NCBI GenBank assembly: GCA_038319215.1
Contig: JBBQCZ010000004.1
Span: 17,400-81,399 of the forward strand
Reading direction: 5' to 3'
Source of the DNA: Bact-19 sp038319215
GTDB lineage: Bacteria; Bacteroidota; Bacteroidia; Bacteroidales; ML635J-15
Length of the DNA: 64,000 bases
Shown here: piece by piece, positions 52,440 through 61,422 of the stretch
Layout of the letters: each line of letters opens with the position of its first letter
Numbering within the stretch: position 1 is the first letter of the stretch
Translations under genes and position numbers: made by a program
The notes under the pieces: generated by a model
Told to the model about the DNA's origin: nothing
What the model saw: the letters and a program-made list of their open reading frames with translations, nothing else
Databases searched by the model: none

Positions 52440-53840
52440 ATGAAGCAAAAGACGATATTAAAAGAAGTAAGATTAGAAGGACCAGGATTACATTTTGGCA
52501 AAAAAACCAATTTAGTTATCAAACCTTCGAAACCAAATTCTGGATATACATTTATTAGAACTGACATAGAATCATCGCCAGAAATACCTGCTTTGGCTGA
52601 GTATGTAAGCGACACGTCAAGAGGAACCACTATTTCAAAAAATGGAGCTAGTGTTAGCACTATTGAGCATTTGCTTGCTGCTACATACTCTTTAGGCATC
52701 GATAATGTTATATTTGAAATAGATGGACCAGAAGTTCCTATTCTTGACGGAAGTTCAAAATATTTCGTTGAAGCTTATCATAATGCTGGGATTGTTGAGC
52801 AAGACGCTGTACTTAAAGTTTATGATGTACGTGAAAATATTTCGTTTACCGATGAAGAACGTGATGTCGAAATAACAGTATTTCCGGACACTTCATATAA
52901 AATTCAAGTTTTAGTTGATTATAGATCTGAAATACTTTCCAACCAATTTGCAGTTTTAAGGAGCTTAAAAGATTTTACAAAAGAAGTTTCATCATGTAGA
53001 ACATTTGTATTTTTGAGTGAGTTGGAGCCTTTACTAAGACTAAACTTAATTAAAGGTGGCGATCTCGATAATGCGATTGTAATTGTTGACAAAGAAAGCA
53101 CTCAAGAAGAATTTGACAGATTGGCAAAATTATTTAATAAACCAAGTGTTTCAGCCCAAACATCTGGAGTATTAAACAATCTAAAATTGCAATTTACAAA
53201 TGAACCAGCAAGACATAAACTACTCGATTTAATTGGCGATTTAGCGCTTACTGGATACAGATTTAATGGAAATGTTGTAGCTCGTCGTCCTGGTCATTTT
53301 GGAAATACAGAGTTGGCAAAAATCCTAAGAGAGCATATAAATGCTGTTAAAAAAGATGCCGAAAAAGCACACATTCCAGTATATAATCCAGATGCAAAGC
53401 CTTTAATGGATACCATTAGGATTAAGGAGTTTTTACCACATCGTGCACCTTTCTTGTTGGTTGATAAAATTATGACTTTAACAGATACTGAAGTTATTGG
53501 GATTAAAAGTGTAAGCAACGACGAGTTTTACTTTGTTGGTCACTTTCCTGATGAACCAGTGATGCCCGGTGTTTTGCAAGTAGAAGCAATGGCACAAACA
53601 GGAGGTATTTTAGTATTAAACACAGTGCCAGATCCAGAAAACTATTTGACTTTCTTTTTGAAAATCGATAATGTAAAATTTAGAAAAAAAGTCGTTCCTG
53701 GCGATGTGTTAGTGATGAAATTAGCATTACTTGAGCCTATTCGTCGTGGAATAGCTCATATGAAAGGCGAAGCTTATGTTGGCAAGGAACTTGTAAGCGA
53801 AGCAGAAATGTATGCACAGATAACAAAATCTAAAGAATAA
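52440..53840 (+). CDS. lpxC-fabZ: Bifunctional UDP-3-O-acyl-GlcNAc deacetylase / 3-hydroxyacyl-ACP dehydratase
   Basis: A fusion of 466 residues. The N-terminal LpxC part (about 1-310), the zinc-dependent committed step of lipid A synthesis, shows the metal-binding STIEHLLAATYSLG and HKLLDLIGDLALTG. The C-terminal FabZ part (about 325-466) of fatty acid elongation shows FYFVGHFPDEPVMPGVLQVEAMAQTGG with the active-site His. This fusion is typical of the Bacteroidetes and competes for the shared hydroxyacyl-ACP pool. The ATG at 52440 is chosen over a start at 52386 that lies inside the promoter. lpxA follows two bases later. Confidence 0.96.
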   Translation: MKQKTILKEVRLEGPGLHFGKKTNLVIKPSKPNSGYTFIRTDIESSPEIPALAEYVSDTSRGTTISKNGASVSTIEHLLAATYSLGIDNVIFEIDGPEVPILDGSSKYFVEAYHNAGIVEQDAVLKVYDVRENISFTDEERDVEITVFPDTSYKIQVLVDYRSEILSNQFAVLRSLKDFTKEVSSCRTFVFLSELEPLLRLNLIKGGDLDNAIVIVDKESTQEEFDRLAKLFNKPSVSAQTSGVLNNLKLQFTNEPARHKLLDLIGDLALTGYRFNGNVVARRPGHFGNTELAKILREHINAVKKDAEKAHIPVYNPDAKPLMDTIRIKEFLPHRAPFLLVDKIMTLTDTEVIGIKSVSNDEFYFVGHFPDEPVMPGVLQVEAMAQTGGILVLNTVPDPENYLTFFLKIDNVKFRKKVVPGDVLVMKLALLEPIRRGIAHMKGEAYVGKELVSEAEMYAQITKSKE

Positions 53841-53842
53841 TT

Positions 53843-54634
53843 ATGAATCAACCGCTTTCATTTGTTCATTCGGCAGCAAAAATTGCCAATAACGTAGTAA
53901 TAGAGCCTTTTGTAACTATACATAAGAATGTTGAAATTGGCGAAGGTACTTGGATAGGTTCGAACGTTACTATCATGGAAGGTGCTCGCATAGGAAAAAA
54001 TTGTAGAATTTTTCCCGGAGCAGTAATTTCTGCTATTCCTCAAGATCTTAAATTTCAGGGAGAAGACACCACTGCTGTTATTGGCGACAATACCACTATT
54101 AGGGAGTTTGTAACTATAAATCGTGGAACTTCTGCAAAAAACAAAACTATTGTTGGGTCGAACTGTCTTTTGATGGCTTATGTTCATATTGCTCACGATT
54201 GTGTTGTTGGAAATAATGTTATTTTAGTTAACGGAGTTACCTTAGGTGGCGAAGTTGTAATTGACGACTTTGCAATTATAAGTGCAAATTCATTGATTCA
54301 CCAATTCTGTCATATTGGATCACATACTATGTTAGCTGGAAATTCATTAGTTGGGAAAGATGTTCCTCCTTATGTAAAAGCGGCAAGATCGCCTCTCGCT
54401 TATGCTGGAATTAATTCAATCGGACTAAGGAGAAGAAATTTCTGTAACGAAAAAATCAACCAGATTCAGGATATTTATCGTGTAATGTTTAACAAGGGAA
54501 TGAACAACACTCAGGCAATCGAGTATATAGAAGCTGAGCTTCCTGCAACTAAAGAACGCGATGAGATTATTCTGTTTGTTCGTAATTCGAAAAGAGGAAT
54601 TATTAAAGGTTATTTTGATAAAGCTGAAGATTAA
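53843..54634 (+). CDS. lpxA: Acyl-ACP--UDP-N-acetylglucosamine O-acyltransferase
   Basis: The 263-residue first enzyme of lipid A synthesis: a left-handed beta-helix of hexapeptide repeats (ANNVVIEPFVTIHKNVEIG ... IGKNCRIFPGAVI) with the catalytic His in MAYVHIAHDCVVGNN, and a C-terminal helical domain. It starts two bases after lpxC-fabZ and forms the second gene of a lipid A operon. Confidence 0.97.
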   Translation: MNQPLSFVHSAAKIANNVVIEPFVTIHKNVEIGEGTWIGSNVTIMEGARIGKNCRIFPGAVISAIPQDLKFQGEDTTAVIGDNTTIREFVTINRGTSAKNKTIVGSNCLLMAYVHIAHDCVVGNNVILVNGVTLGGEVVIDDFAIISANSLIHQFCHIGSHTMLAGNSLVGKDVPPYVKAARSPLAYAGINSIGLRRRNFCNEKINQIQDIYRVMFNKGMNNTQAIEYIEAELPATKERDEIILFVRNSKRGIIKGYFDKAED

Positions 54635-54656
54635 GAAAATCCTAAATAAATATATG

Positions 54657-54684
54657 AAAGAACTCCAATAGGGGTTCTTTTTTT
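54657..54684 (+). terminator. Terminator of the lpxC-fabZ/lpxA operon
   Basis: AAAGAACTCC/GGGGTTCTTT hairpin with AATA loop and following T run; convergent thiL ends two bases later. Confidence 0.75.
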
Positions 54685-54685
54685 A

Positions 54686-55726
54686 TTATTCCTTCATCGG
54701 ATTCCAACCCTGAGCTTTTAGCTCTAGTTCAGCACCATTGCGAGGCACAAACGTTTTTGTGTTTTTATCTTCGAGCATATAGCCGATAATGCTAATATCT
54801 TCCAATTTTTCAATCAAATCTTTTTGTTCTAGTGGAACAGTAAAAAGCAATTCGTAATCTTCACCTCCATTTAAAGCCGCAATTGAAGTATCTAATCTAA
54901 ACATTTCACATGCTGCCTCTGTTTGGTGGTGAACAGGAATTTTATCTTCGAAAATCGTGCAACCTAGCTCTGAGTTCTTGCACAAATGTAGTAACTCCGA
55001 CGATAATCCATCCGAAATGTCTATCATTGAATTTGGTTGAATTCCTGCTTCTTTAAGTTTTTGAATAATATCTCTGCGTGGCTCTGGTTTTAACTGTCTT
55101 TCTACAATATAATCATAACCAGATAGCTGTGGTTGAATTGCTGGGTCGCCAAGAAAAACTTCTTTTTCTCTTTCGAGAAGTTGCAAGCCGCAATATGCTC
55201 CACCAAGGTCTCCGCTTACGCAGATTAGATCGTTCTTTTTTGCTCCGCTACGATATACTATATTTTCTTTTTTTGCTTCACCAACTGCAGTAATATTAAT
55301 GAAAAGCCCTGATAATGAGCTTGTTGTGTCGCCACCAATAAGTTCAACATCGAATCGCTCGCAGGCAATTCTTATGCCCTCGTAAAGTTGCTCTAATGCC
55401 GGCACAGAGAACTTGGTACTAACAGCAATCGATACAGTAATATATTTTGGAGTAGCATTCATGGCATATAAATCACTAAGATTTACAACTACAGCTTTAT
55501 ATCCCAAATGCTTTAGTGGAGTGTAAATAAGGTTAAAATGAATTCCTTCAACCAACAAATCTGTTGTTATCAAAGTACACATGTCGCCAGTTTCAAAAAC
55601 AGCAGCATCATCGCCAACTCCTTTTATAAGTTTTTTATCTGTTATAGAAAAATCTTTTGTAAGATGATCAATCAATCCGAACTCTCCTAACTCTGAAATT
55701 GTAAGTACTTTATCCGTTTTACTCAT
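54686..55726 (-). CDS. thiL: Thiamine-monophosphate kinase
   Basis: This 346-residue enzyme phosphorylates thiamine monophosphate to the diphosphate, the last step of thiamine cofactor synthesis. Family features are the N-terminal IGDDAAVF-like motif (LIKGVGDDAAVFE), TTDLLVEGIHFNL and the later IGGDTTSSLSGLFINITAVG. A minus-strand promoter lies at 55769-55776. No TPP riboswitch was recognised upstream. Convergent with lpxA. Confidence 0.94.
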   Translation of the reverse strand: MSKTDKVLTISELGEFGLIDHLTKDFSITDKKLIKGVGDDAAVFETGDMCTLITTDLLVEGIHFNLIYTPLKHLGYKAVVVNLSDLYAMNATPKYITVSIAVSTKFSVPALEQLYEGIRIACERFDVELIGGDTTSSLSGLFINITAVGEAKKENIVYRSGAKKNDLICVSGDLGGAYCGLQLLEREKEVFLGDPAIQPQLSGYDYIVERQLKPEPRRDIIQKLKEAGIQPNSMIDISDGLSSELLHLCKNSELGCTIFEDKIPVHHQTEAACEMFRLDTSIAALNGGEDYELLFTVPLEQKDLIEKLEDISIIGYMLEDKNTKTFVPRNGAELELKAQGWNPMKE

Positions 55727-55768
55727 AGGTATATTTTTTATTGGCAGAATATTTGTTTAATTTTGCTG

Positions 55769-55776
55769 CAAAAGTA
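55769..55776 (-). promoter_or_regulatory. -7 element of the thiL promoter
   Basis: TACTTTTG on the minus strand, 43 bases upstream of the thiL ATG. Confidence 0.5.
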
Positions 55777-55798
55777 TTAAAACTATAATTGTTTTCGT

Positions 55799-55806
55799 TA
55801 TATTTG
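55799..55806 (+). promoter_or_regulatory. -7 element of the repeat-protein/queG promoter
   Basis: TATATTTG just upstream of the secreted repeat-protein gene; transcription would begin about 17 bases before the ATG at 55827. Confidence 0.5.
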
Positions 55807-55826
55807 TTATAATTAATATGCTTGAT

Positions 55827-56933
55827 ATGAAATTAAATTTTTTACTAAAACTATGTCTGATATGCTTCGTAGCTATATTTGCCACTAGTATAATCAAGGC
55901 TCAAGACATTTCATTTTTAAATGATTATTTGAACAATGTGCAGGTATTTAGCGATGGGAAATTAAAACAAACCGAGCATTTGCCTATGAAATCATACATT
56001 GTTAGTAATAATATGCTCGCCTATGAAGATAATGCTGGAAATTTTAAAATTTTCCACAATCACTATCTTCATCAAGTAAGTAGTTTTGCAAGTACTTACC
56101 AAGTTAGCGACAATCTGGCAGCTTTAAGTATGAATACTCAGTTAAAAGTTTTTGATGATGGAATAGTAAAAAATCTTACAGTAAATCTTACAAGTTATTA
56201 TCTGGGTGATGATGTTTTGGTTTGGTTTGATAATTATGAAAAAAGACTTAAAGCATATTATAATAAAGAAGTTTACGATTTAGATGATGCTTTGGCAACT
56301 GGTGTAATGGGAATGGTTACTATTGGCGAAAACATTGTGGCTTTTGTGGATAGTCAGGGTTACTTAAATGTTTTTTACGAAGGAGAAATCGAAAATATTT
56401 GTTTTGCCGAAAGAGTAAAATCAATTGCCGCAGGAAGAGACATTGTTGCTTTTGTTGAAGAGCCGGTAAATAATTTTCAGGTGTATTATTTCGGAGATTT
56501 AACTGAATTAGAAAATTTTGAACCAATATCATATAAAACAGGAGACTGTTTTGTGGCCTATGTTGATGCGAATAATTATTTAAAAGTATTTTATAATTTT
56601 AAAAAAGAAACTGTTTCCTTTGATAAACCTGACTTTTACGAAACTACCGATGCTTTAATGGTTTTTGGGGTTCAAAATTATTTTAAAGTTTGGTATGATG
56701 GTAGGATTTATACTTTAGAAAGTTACATTCCTGAAGATTATAAAATGAACAACAATGTAGTTGCTTGGATTGACCAGCTAGGAAATCTCAAATTCTTTGA
56801 TGGCGAAAAAACAGAAACTATTTCTTACGAAAAAGTAACAGGATTTGAAATTCATGGAAGCATTGTAAAGTATTCCTTTGGCGTAAATTCAGAGCATATT
56901 TACAGCAAGGGCAAAACCTACAAAAACGATTAA
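55827..56933 (+). CDS. Secreted propeller-like repeat protein
   Basis: This 368-residue protein has a signal peptide (MKLNFLLKLCLICFVAIFATSIIKAQ). The mature part consists of about seven repeats of 45-50 residues ending in a strand like NYLKVFYNFKKE, QLKVFDDGIVKN, YFKVWYDGRIYT, with a V-A-x-x-D element just before. This pattern fits a beta-propeller, possibly seven blades. No named family was recognised. The queG start follows two bases after its stop, so the two genes are co-transcribed, though no functional link to tRNA modification is obvious. The ATG at 55818 is an alternative start three codons earlier. Confidence 0.7.
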   Translation: MKLNFLLKLCLICFVAIFATSIIKAQDISFLNDYLNNVQVFSDGKLKQTEHLPMKSYIVSNNMLAYEDNAGNFKIFHNHYLHQVSSFASTYQVSDNLAALSMNTQLKVFDDGIVKNLTVNLTSYYLGDDVLVWFDNYEKRLKAYYNKEVYDLDDALATGVMGMVTIGENIVAFVDSQGYLNVFYEGEIENICFAERVKSIAAGRDIVAFVEEPVNNFQVYYFGDLTELENFEPISYKTGDCFVAYVDANNYLKVFYNFKKETVSFDKPDFYETTDALMVFGVQNYFKVWYDGRIYTLESYIPEDYKMNNNVVAWIDQLGNLKFFDGEKTETISYEKVTGFEIHGSIVKYSFGVNSEHIYSKGKTYKND

Positions 56934-56935
56934 AG

Positions 56936-57847
56936 GTGAGGCTAAACGCCAAACGTATTAAGCAAATTGCTGCAGATGCGGGCTTCAGTGGCTGTGGCAT
57001 TAGTAGCATAGAAATACTCAATTCGCACAAAACATTTTTCGACAATTGGATAAGTTCAGGCAATAATGCTAGAATGAACTATTTGTCAGAAAATATAGAC
57101 TTACGTAAAAAACCCGAACTATTACTAGAAGGAGCAAAATCTGTTATTAGTGTGCTGCTCAATTATTATCCTAACGAAAATTTACTCAATAATTATTTTT
57201 CAATTTCAAAATATGCTCTTGGAAAAGATTACCATGAAGTATTGAAAGCAAAACTTCAAATAGTTTTGGACGAAATGTTAGTTGATTTCCCAGAATTAAA
57301 AGCTCGAATTTTTACAGATACAGCACCAGTTTTGGAGAGGTATTTTGCTATGGCATCAGGATTGGGATTTATTGGAAAAAACACTTGCCTTATCACTCCA
57401 AATTCAGGTTCATGGGTTTTTATTGGTGAAATTATTTGCAATGCCGAATTTGATTATGATTTTCCTATTTCTGACAACTGCGGAAGCTGTAGACGTTGCA
57501 TAGACGCATGTCCTGTTGGGGCTTTATCTAAGTTTGGGCTAGATGCAAATAAATGTATATCTTATCATACAATTGAAAACAAAAGTAAAACACCCGAAGA
57601 AATTACGAAAAAAATCACAAATCAAGTTTTTGGATGTGATATTTGCCAAGATGTGTGCCCACACAATAAAAATGCACAATCAACAGACTGTAAAGAACTT
57701 ACATTGCACTCGGCAGTAAAAAATCTAAATGTTGATGAATTATCAAATATTAGTAATCGTGAATTTAATAGGCGATTTACCGGAACTTCATTATTGAGAG
57801 CAGGCAGACTAAAGATTATAGAGAATTTCTCAAATTTGAAGAAATAG
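56936..57847 (+). CDS. queG: Epoxyqueuosine reductase QueG
   Basis: This 303-residue cobalamin-dependent iron-sulfur enzyme performs the last step of queuosine synthesis in tRNA. The DUF1730 domain is N-terminal (YLSENIDLRKKPELLLEGAKSVISVLLNYYP), and two 4Fe-4S clusters are carried by CGSCRRCIDACPVGAL and CDICQDVCPHN. The usual C-terminal HEAT-like extension is absent, as in short QueG proteins. The start is GTG at 56936, two bases after the upstream gene; no in-frame ATG precedes the conserved part. Confidence 0.94.
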   Translation: MRLNAKRIKQIAADAGFSGCGISSIEILNSHKTFFDNWISSGNNARMNYLSENIDLRKKPELLLEGAKSVISVLLNYYPNENLLNNYFSISKYALGKDYHEVLKAKLQIVLDEMLVDFPELKARIFTDTAPVLERYFAMASGLGFIGKNTCLITPNSGSWVFIGEIICNAEFDYDFPISDNCGSCRRCIDACPVGALSKFGLDANKCISYHTIENKSKTPEEITKKITNQVFGCDICQDVCPHNKNAQSTDCKELTLHSAVKNLNVDELSNISNREFNRRFTGTSLLRAGRLKIIENFSNLKK

Positions 57848-57856
57848 TTAGCTAGG

Positions 57857-59227
57857 TTATTCTATTCTTATTATATTTTTATTCTCAAATTCAAAAACAT
57901 ATTCTGTTTCTTCGTTTTCTGGAATAATATATATTTTACCCGCTGCATAGAAAGTCGATGATTCAGAAATAATAATATTTAAGATTAGTCCCAACATTGA
58001 AGAACTGCTTGTTTGCGGAACTTCAAATTGCAAAGAATAGTCGCCTTTCCCTTTAAAATTCTGATTTATATCTTTAATAACGTAAGTTTCTTTTTCGTCG
58101 CCGCCAATAAATTTTCTGATATTTATTCTACTGTTATGCGAAACCACTAACTCAACTTTTGTAACCTTAAAGGGTTTATCGGTATAAACTCGAATTGGCA
58201 CATACCACTTAATGCTATTTTTATTAATGTTGGAGCTTTTAAAACGAATAGGTTCGTTAACTGTTAATCTTACTTGGTTTTTGCCAGCAGGTATTTCCCA
58301 TCTGCTAGAAATGGGCCCATTCTCGTAATCCTGAGATATTGTAAAAAAGGGTTTTTCCTCAGAATAGCAAAAGTCAGCATCGTAGTTAATCTCCATAGTA
58401 TAATCATCTTCTATAACTTTATAATCCTGCAAAACTGCACATTCGGCATTAAACGACAATTCATTTGAGATTTTAAAATACCGGTCTGAAGATATTAGCT
58501 TTATGATTATTTGTCCTCTTTCATGTTTTTGAACTTCATACTTAAGATTGTTGAGAATTTGGTTGATTTCTGATCCTAGAATTAACACTCTCGATCTTCT
58601 TGTTCCCGTAAAAATATCTTTGAGTTCGGTAATCTTTTTGCCTAAAATCATAAGTTCCGATATGCTAGTTGCATTGTCTATTCCATCTTCAATCTTATCT
58701 ATTTCAGCAGTAAATCCCTTGTCGGTTTTTTCCCACTCTGCAATAAGTTCGTCGAGTTCGCTCTGCGAAAATGGATATTTTATATGGTAGTGAACCATTT
58801 TCTGCTTTCCGGGATAAAGTTGTCTCTCCCAATAAAATGTCTGTGCTTTATTTAAACTTATTCCTTTAAGGCTATTAAAAAAATCGGTGGAGATATTAGT
58901 TGTTAGCTCAGTACTTTCACTATATCTTGACATATTATTAATAACATTTTCGGTTACTATCATATTTGTTTCGGAACTAATATTTACCGCTACTGATGAG
59001 ACTATTCTTTCTTTAATCTTTTTTAAAGCATTGTCTTGAGCTAATTCCCATGTTGCCCCAACGCCTTCAACAATTACATAATCTTTGCTTATTCCATAAA
59101 CCCACTCGGGACGAATTTTTTCTGATTTTTCAATTACTCTCGGTAGTTTGCAGCTAATAAAAAGTAGAGAAAATAAAATTAGAGAAAATAATTTAAACTG
59201 TATTACGAGATTGTATATTTTTTTCAT
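57857..59227 (-). CDS. Large lipoprotein with LPP20-like domain
   Basis: This 456-residue lipoprotein has a signal ending LFISC (Cys about 26 from the ATG at 59227). An N-terminal LPP20-like segment (KDYVIVEGVGATWELAQDNALKKIKERIVSSVAVNISSET) is followed by about 300 residues of mixed beta sequence, with DUF4384-like strands near ...QVRLTVNEPIRF. A smaller relative of the same helix-strand pattern is at 33861-34439. Function unknown; outer-membrane attachment expected. Convergent with queG, nine bases apart. Confidence 0.68.
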   Translation of the reverse strand: MKKIYNLVIQFKLFSLILFSLLFISCKLPRVIEKSEKIRPEWVYGISKDYVIVEGVGATWELAQDNALKKIKERIVSSVAVNISSETNMIVTENVINNMSRYSESTELTTNISTDFFNSLKGISLNKAQTFYWERQLYPGKQKMVHYHIKYPFSQSELDELIAEWEKTDKGFTAEIDKIEDGIDNATSISELMILGKKITELKDIFTGTRRSRVLILGSEINQILNNLKYEVQKHERGQIIIKLISSDRYFKISNELSFNAECAVLQDYKVIEDDYTMEINYDADFCYSEEKPFFTISQDYENGPISSRWEIPAGKNQVRLTVNEPIRFKSSNINKNSIKWYVPIRVYTDKPFKVTKVELVVSHNSRINIRKFIGGDEKETYVIKDINQNFKGKGDYSLQFEVPQTSSSSMLGLILNIIISESSTFYAAGKIYIIPENEETEYVFEFENKNIIRIE

Positions 59228-59405
59228 AAGCTTTGACATTTGAAATTTTTGTATCATAAATTATGCCCAACTCCCACTAAGAAACTGTTGCTAATTTTGG
59301 GCTTTAACACCAGTTTTGCACAATTACTTTTCTTTTAATACTTTGGCAAATTACAAAATATTTTAATTTCTGATTCATTTATGTTCATTTGTGTTAAGTA
59401 TTTCA

Positions 59406-59413
59406 TATTTTTG
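59406..59413 (+). promoter_or_regulatory. -7 element directly before the dehydratase start
   Basis: TATTTTTG ends four bases before the GTG at 59418. An earlier GTG at 59391 lies upstream of it and so is not the start; the transcript may be leaderless. Confidence 0.5.
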
Positions 59414-59417
59414 TTGT

Positions 59418-61310
59418 GTGAATCTCAACATTAACATATTAAGAAGGATTACTCCTAGATGGGTAGTTTTTACCATTGACATCTGTATCAGCTTTTTATC
59501 GTTGGTACTCGCATATTATTTAAGATTTAATTTTGCCATTCCAGCAAAAGAGACAGAAGCCCTTCCATTTGTAGTTCTATTAGTTATCGGAATTAGAGCT
59601 TTATCCTTTTTTATTGGTAAGACATACGCAGGCATGGTGCGTTTTACTGGAACAAAAGATATTATCAGAATTTTAAGCGTCCTTTTCGTAGGAAGTGTTT
59701 TCTTAGTACTTGTTAATTTTGTTAATATTGCAATTCACGATAAATATCTGATTCCAATTTCAGTCATTATAATTGATTTTTTCATAACCACTTTTGTTTT
59801 ATCTTTTTCGCGACTATTGCTAAAGAATATTTTCATGGAGTTTAATAACCCTAAGCGTGAAAGTGATAATGTTTTAATTTATGGATCTGGAGAACTCGCA
59901 TTAATTACAAAGAAAACTTTTGATAGAACAAGTAAAACTAAATATAGAGTTGTTGGTTTTATTGACCATCATTCTAAATTAAAAGGTAGCAAAATTGATG
60001 GCGTTAAGGTTTATCACTTAAACAGTCTAAAGAAAATTCTGGAAGAAAAGAAAGTTGCAGTAATGATTATTTCTGACAAAGGAGTTTCGGTTACAAGAAA
60101 GAATTACGTTATCGAAACTTGTTTAAGCAGAGAAGTCGAAGTAAAAACAATTCCTGATGTATCGGCTTGGATAAACGGAGAGTTTAATCTTAACCAACTC
60201 AAGAATATCCGAATTGAAGATTTGTTGGAGCGTGCCGAAATTAAAATGAATAAAGATGGTATTAGGAAAAATATTATCAGTAAAACTGTTTTAGTAACTG
60301 GTGCGGCCGGATCAATCGGCAGTGAAATTGTTCGGCAGTTGACTTATTTCATGCCTAAAAAGATAGTTTTGTTTGATTCTGCCGAATCTCCCTTATACGA
60401 TATAGAACTTGAAATTAGGGAGAAGTACAACTTTAGTGATATTGAAATAATAATTGGGGATATTCGTAACGAAGACTTGGTAGAAAGAGTTTTTTCTGAG
60501 TATAAACCTGAATATGTGTATCATGCTGCTGCTTATAAGCATGTTCCAATGATGGAAAATAATCCTTCGGAGGCAATTAGCAACAATGTTAGAGGAACAA
60601 AAACAATTGCAGATGCTTCTTTAAAACACAATGTTGGCAAATTTGTAATGGTAAGTACAGATAAGGCTGTAAATCCAACTAATGTGATGGGTGCAAGTAA
60701 AAGAATTGCCGAAATATATATACAGTCGTTGTGTAATAATGATTCTCCCGGAAAAACAAAGTTTATAACAACTCGCTTTGGAAATGTTTTAGGATCTAAT
60801 GGTTCTGTTATTCCACGATTCCGCAAACAGATTGAAGCTGGTGGGCCTGTTACTGTTACACATCCAGAGGTTACCAGGTTTTTTATGACTATCCCAGAAG
60901 CTTGTCAGTTAGTTTTAGAAGCTGGCAACATGGGCGATGGTGGGGAAATATTTATTTTCGATATGGGAGAGTCTGTAAAAATTATACATCTTGCTCAAAA
61001 AATGATTTCGCTCTCTGGATTAAAACCAGGGAAAGATATTCAAATAAAAGTAACAGGATTAAGACCAGGCGAGAAACTTTACGAAGAATTATTAGCGAAC
61101 AAAGAAAATACTGTTCCCACTTATCATAATCAAATAATGATAGCTCAGGTGAGACAATATGAAGCCGAGGAAGTGCGAAATGACGTAGAGTCTTTGATAA
61201 GCACTGGTAAAGAAGGAGATAAATTTGCGATTGTTAAAAAAATGAAACATATTGTTCCCGAATTTATAAGTAAGAACTCTGTTTTTGAAGTATTGGATAA
61301 CGAAGAGTAG
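59418..61310 (+). CDS. UDP-sugar 4,6-dehydratase of the PglF/WbpM type
   Basis: This 630-residue inner-membrane enzyme has four N-terminal membrane helices, a CoA-binding-like Rossmann domain (about 125-250, VLIYGSGELALITKKTF) and a C-terminal dehydratase domain with GAAGSIGSEIVRQL (NAD binding) and VSTDKAVNPTNVMGASKRIAE, where Met replaces the usual catalytic Tyr as in the membrane-bound class. It makes 4-keto-6-deoxy sugar precursors for surface glycans or protein glycosylation. It stands alone here, with no capsule cluster. The start GTG at 59418 is preferred because of the promoter. Confidence 0.9.
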   Translation: MNLNINILRRITPRWVVFTIDICISFLSLVLAYYLRFNFAIPAKETEALPFVVLLVIGIRALSFFIGKTYAGMVRFTGTKDIIRILSVLFVGSVFLVLVNFVNIAIHDKYLIPISVIIIDFFITTFVLSFSRLLLKNIFMEFNNPKRESDNVLIYGSGELALITKKTFDRTSKTKYRVVGFIDHHSKLKGSKIDGVKVYHLNSLKKILEEKKVAVMIISDKGVSVTRKNYVIETCLSREVEVKTIPDVSAWINGEFNLNQLKNIRIEDLLERAEIKMNKDGIRKNIISKTVLVTGAAGSIGSEIVRQLTYFMPKKIVLFDSAESPLYDIELEIREKYNFSDIEIIIGDIRNEDLVERVFSEYKPEYVYHAAAYKHVPMMENNPSEAISNNVRGTKTIADASLKHNVGKFVMVSTDKAVNPTNVMGASKRIAEIYIQSLCNNDSPGKTKFITTRFGNVLGSNGSVIPRFRKQIEAGGPVTVTHPEVTRFFMTIPEACQLVLEAGNMGDGGEIFIFDMGESVKIIHLAQKMISLSGLKPGKDIQIKVTGLRPGEKLYEELLANKENTVPTYHNQIMIAQVRQYEAEEVRNDVESLISTGKEGDKFAIVKKMKHIVPEFISKNSVFEVLDNEE

Positions 61311-61422
61311 AGAAGAGTTTTTTTGTTTTAACCACAAAATTCCAAGCACGAAAAATCCATATTTGAATAGAAAATTATTGGATTGTACAACTCAACAAAT
61401 GATTATTGTTTACAAAAAATTT

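Noticed and set aside
54686..55800. TPP riboswitch upstream of thiL
   Set aside because: The leader is about 40 bases and AT-rich, with no CUGAGA or ACCUGA-type motifs.
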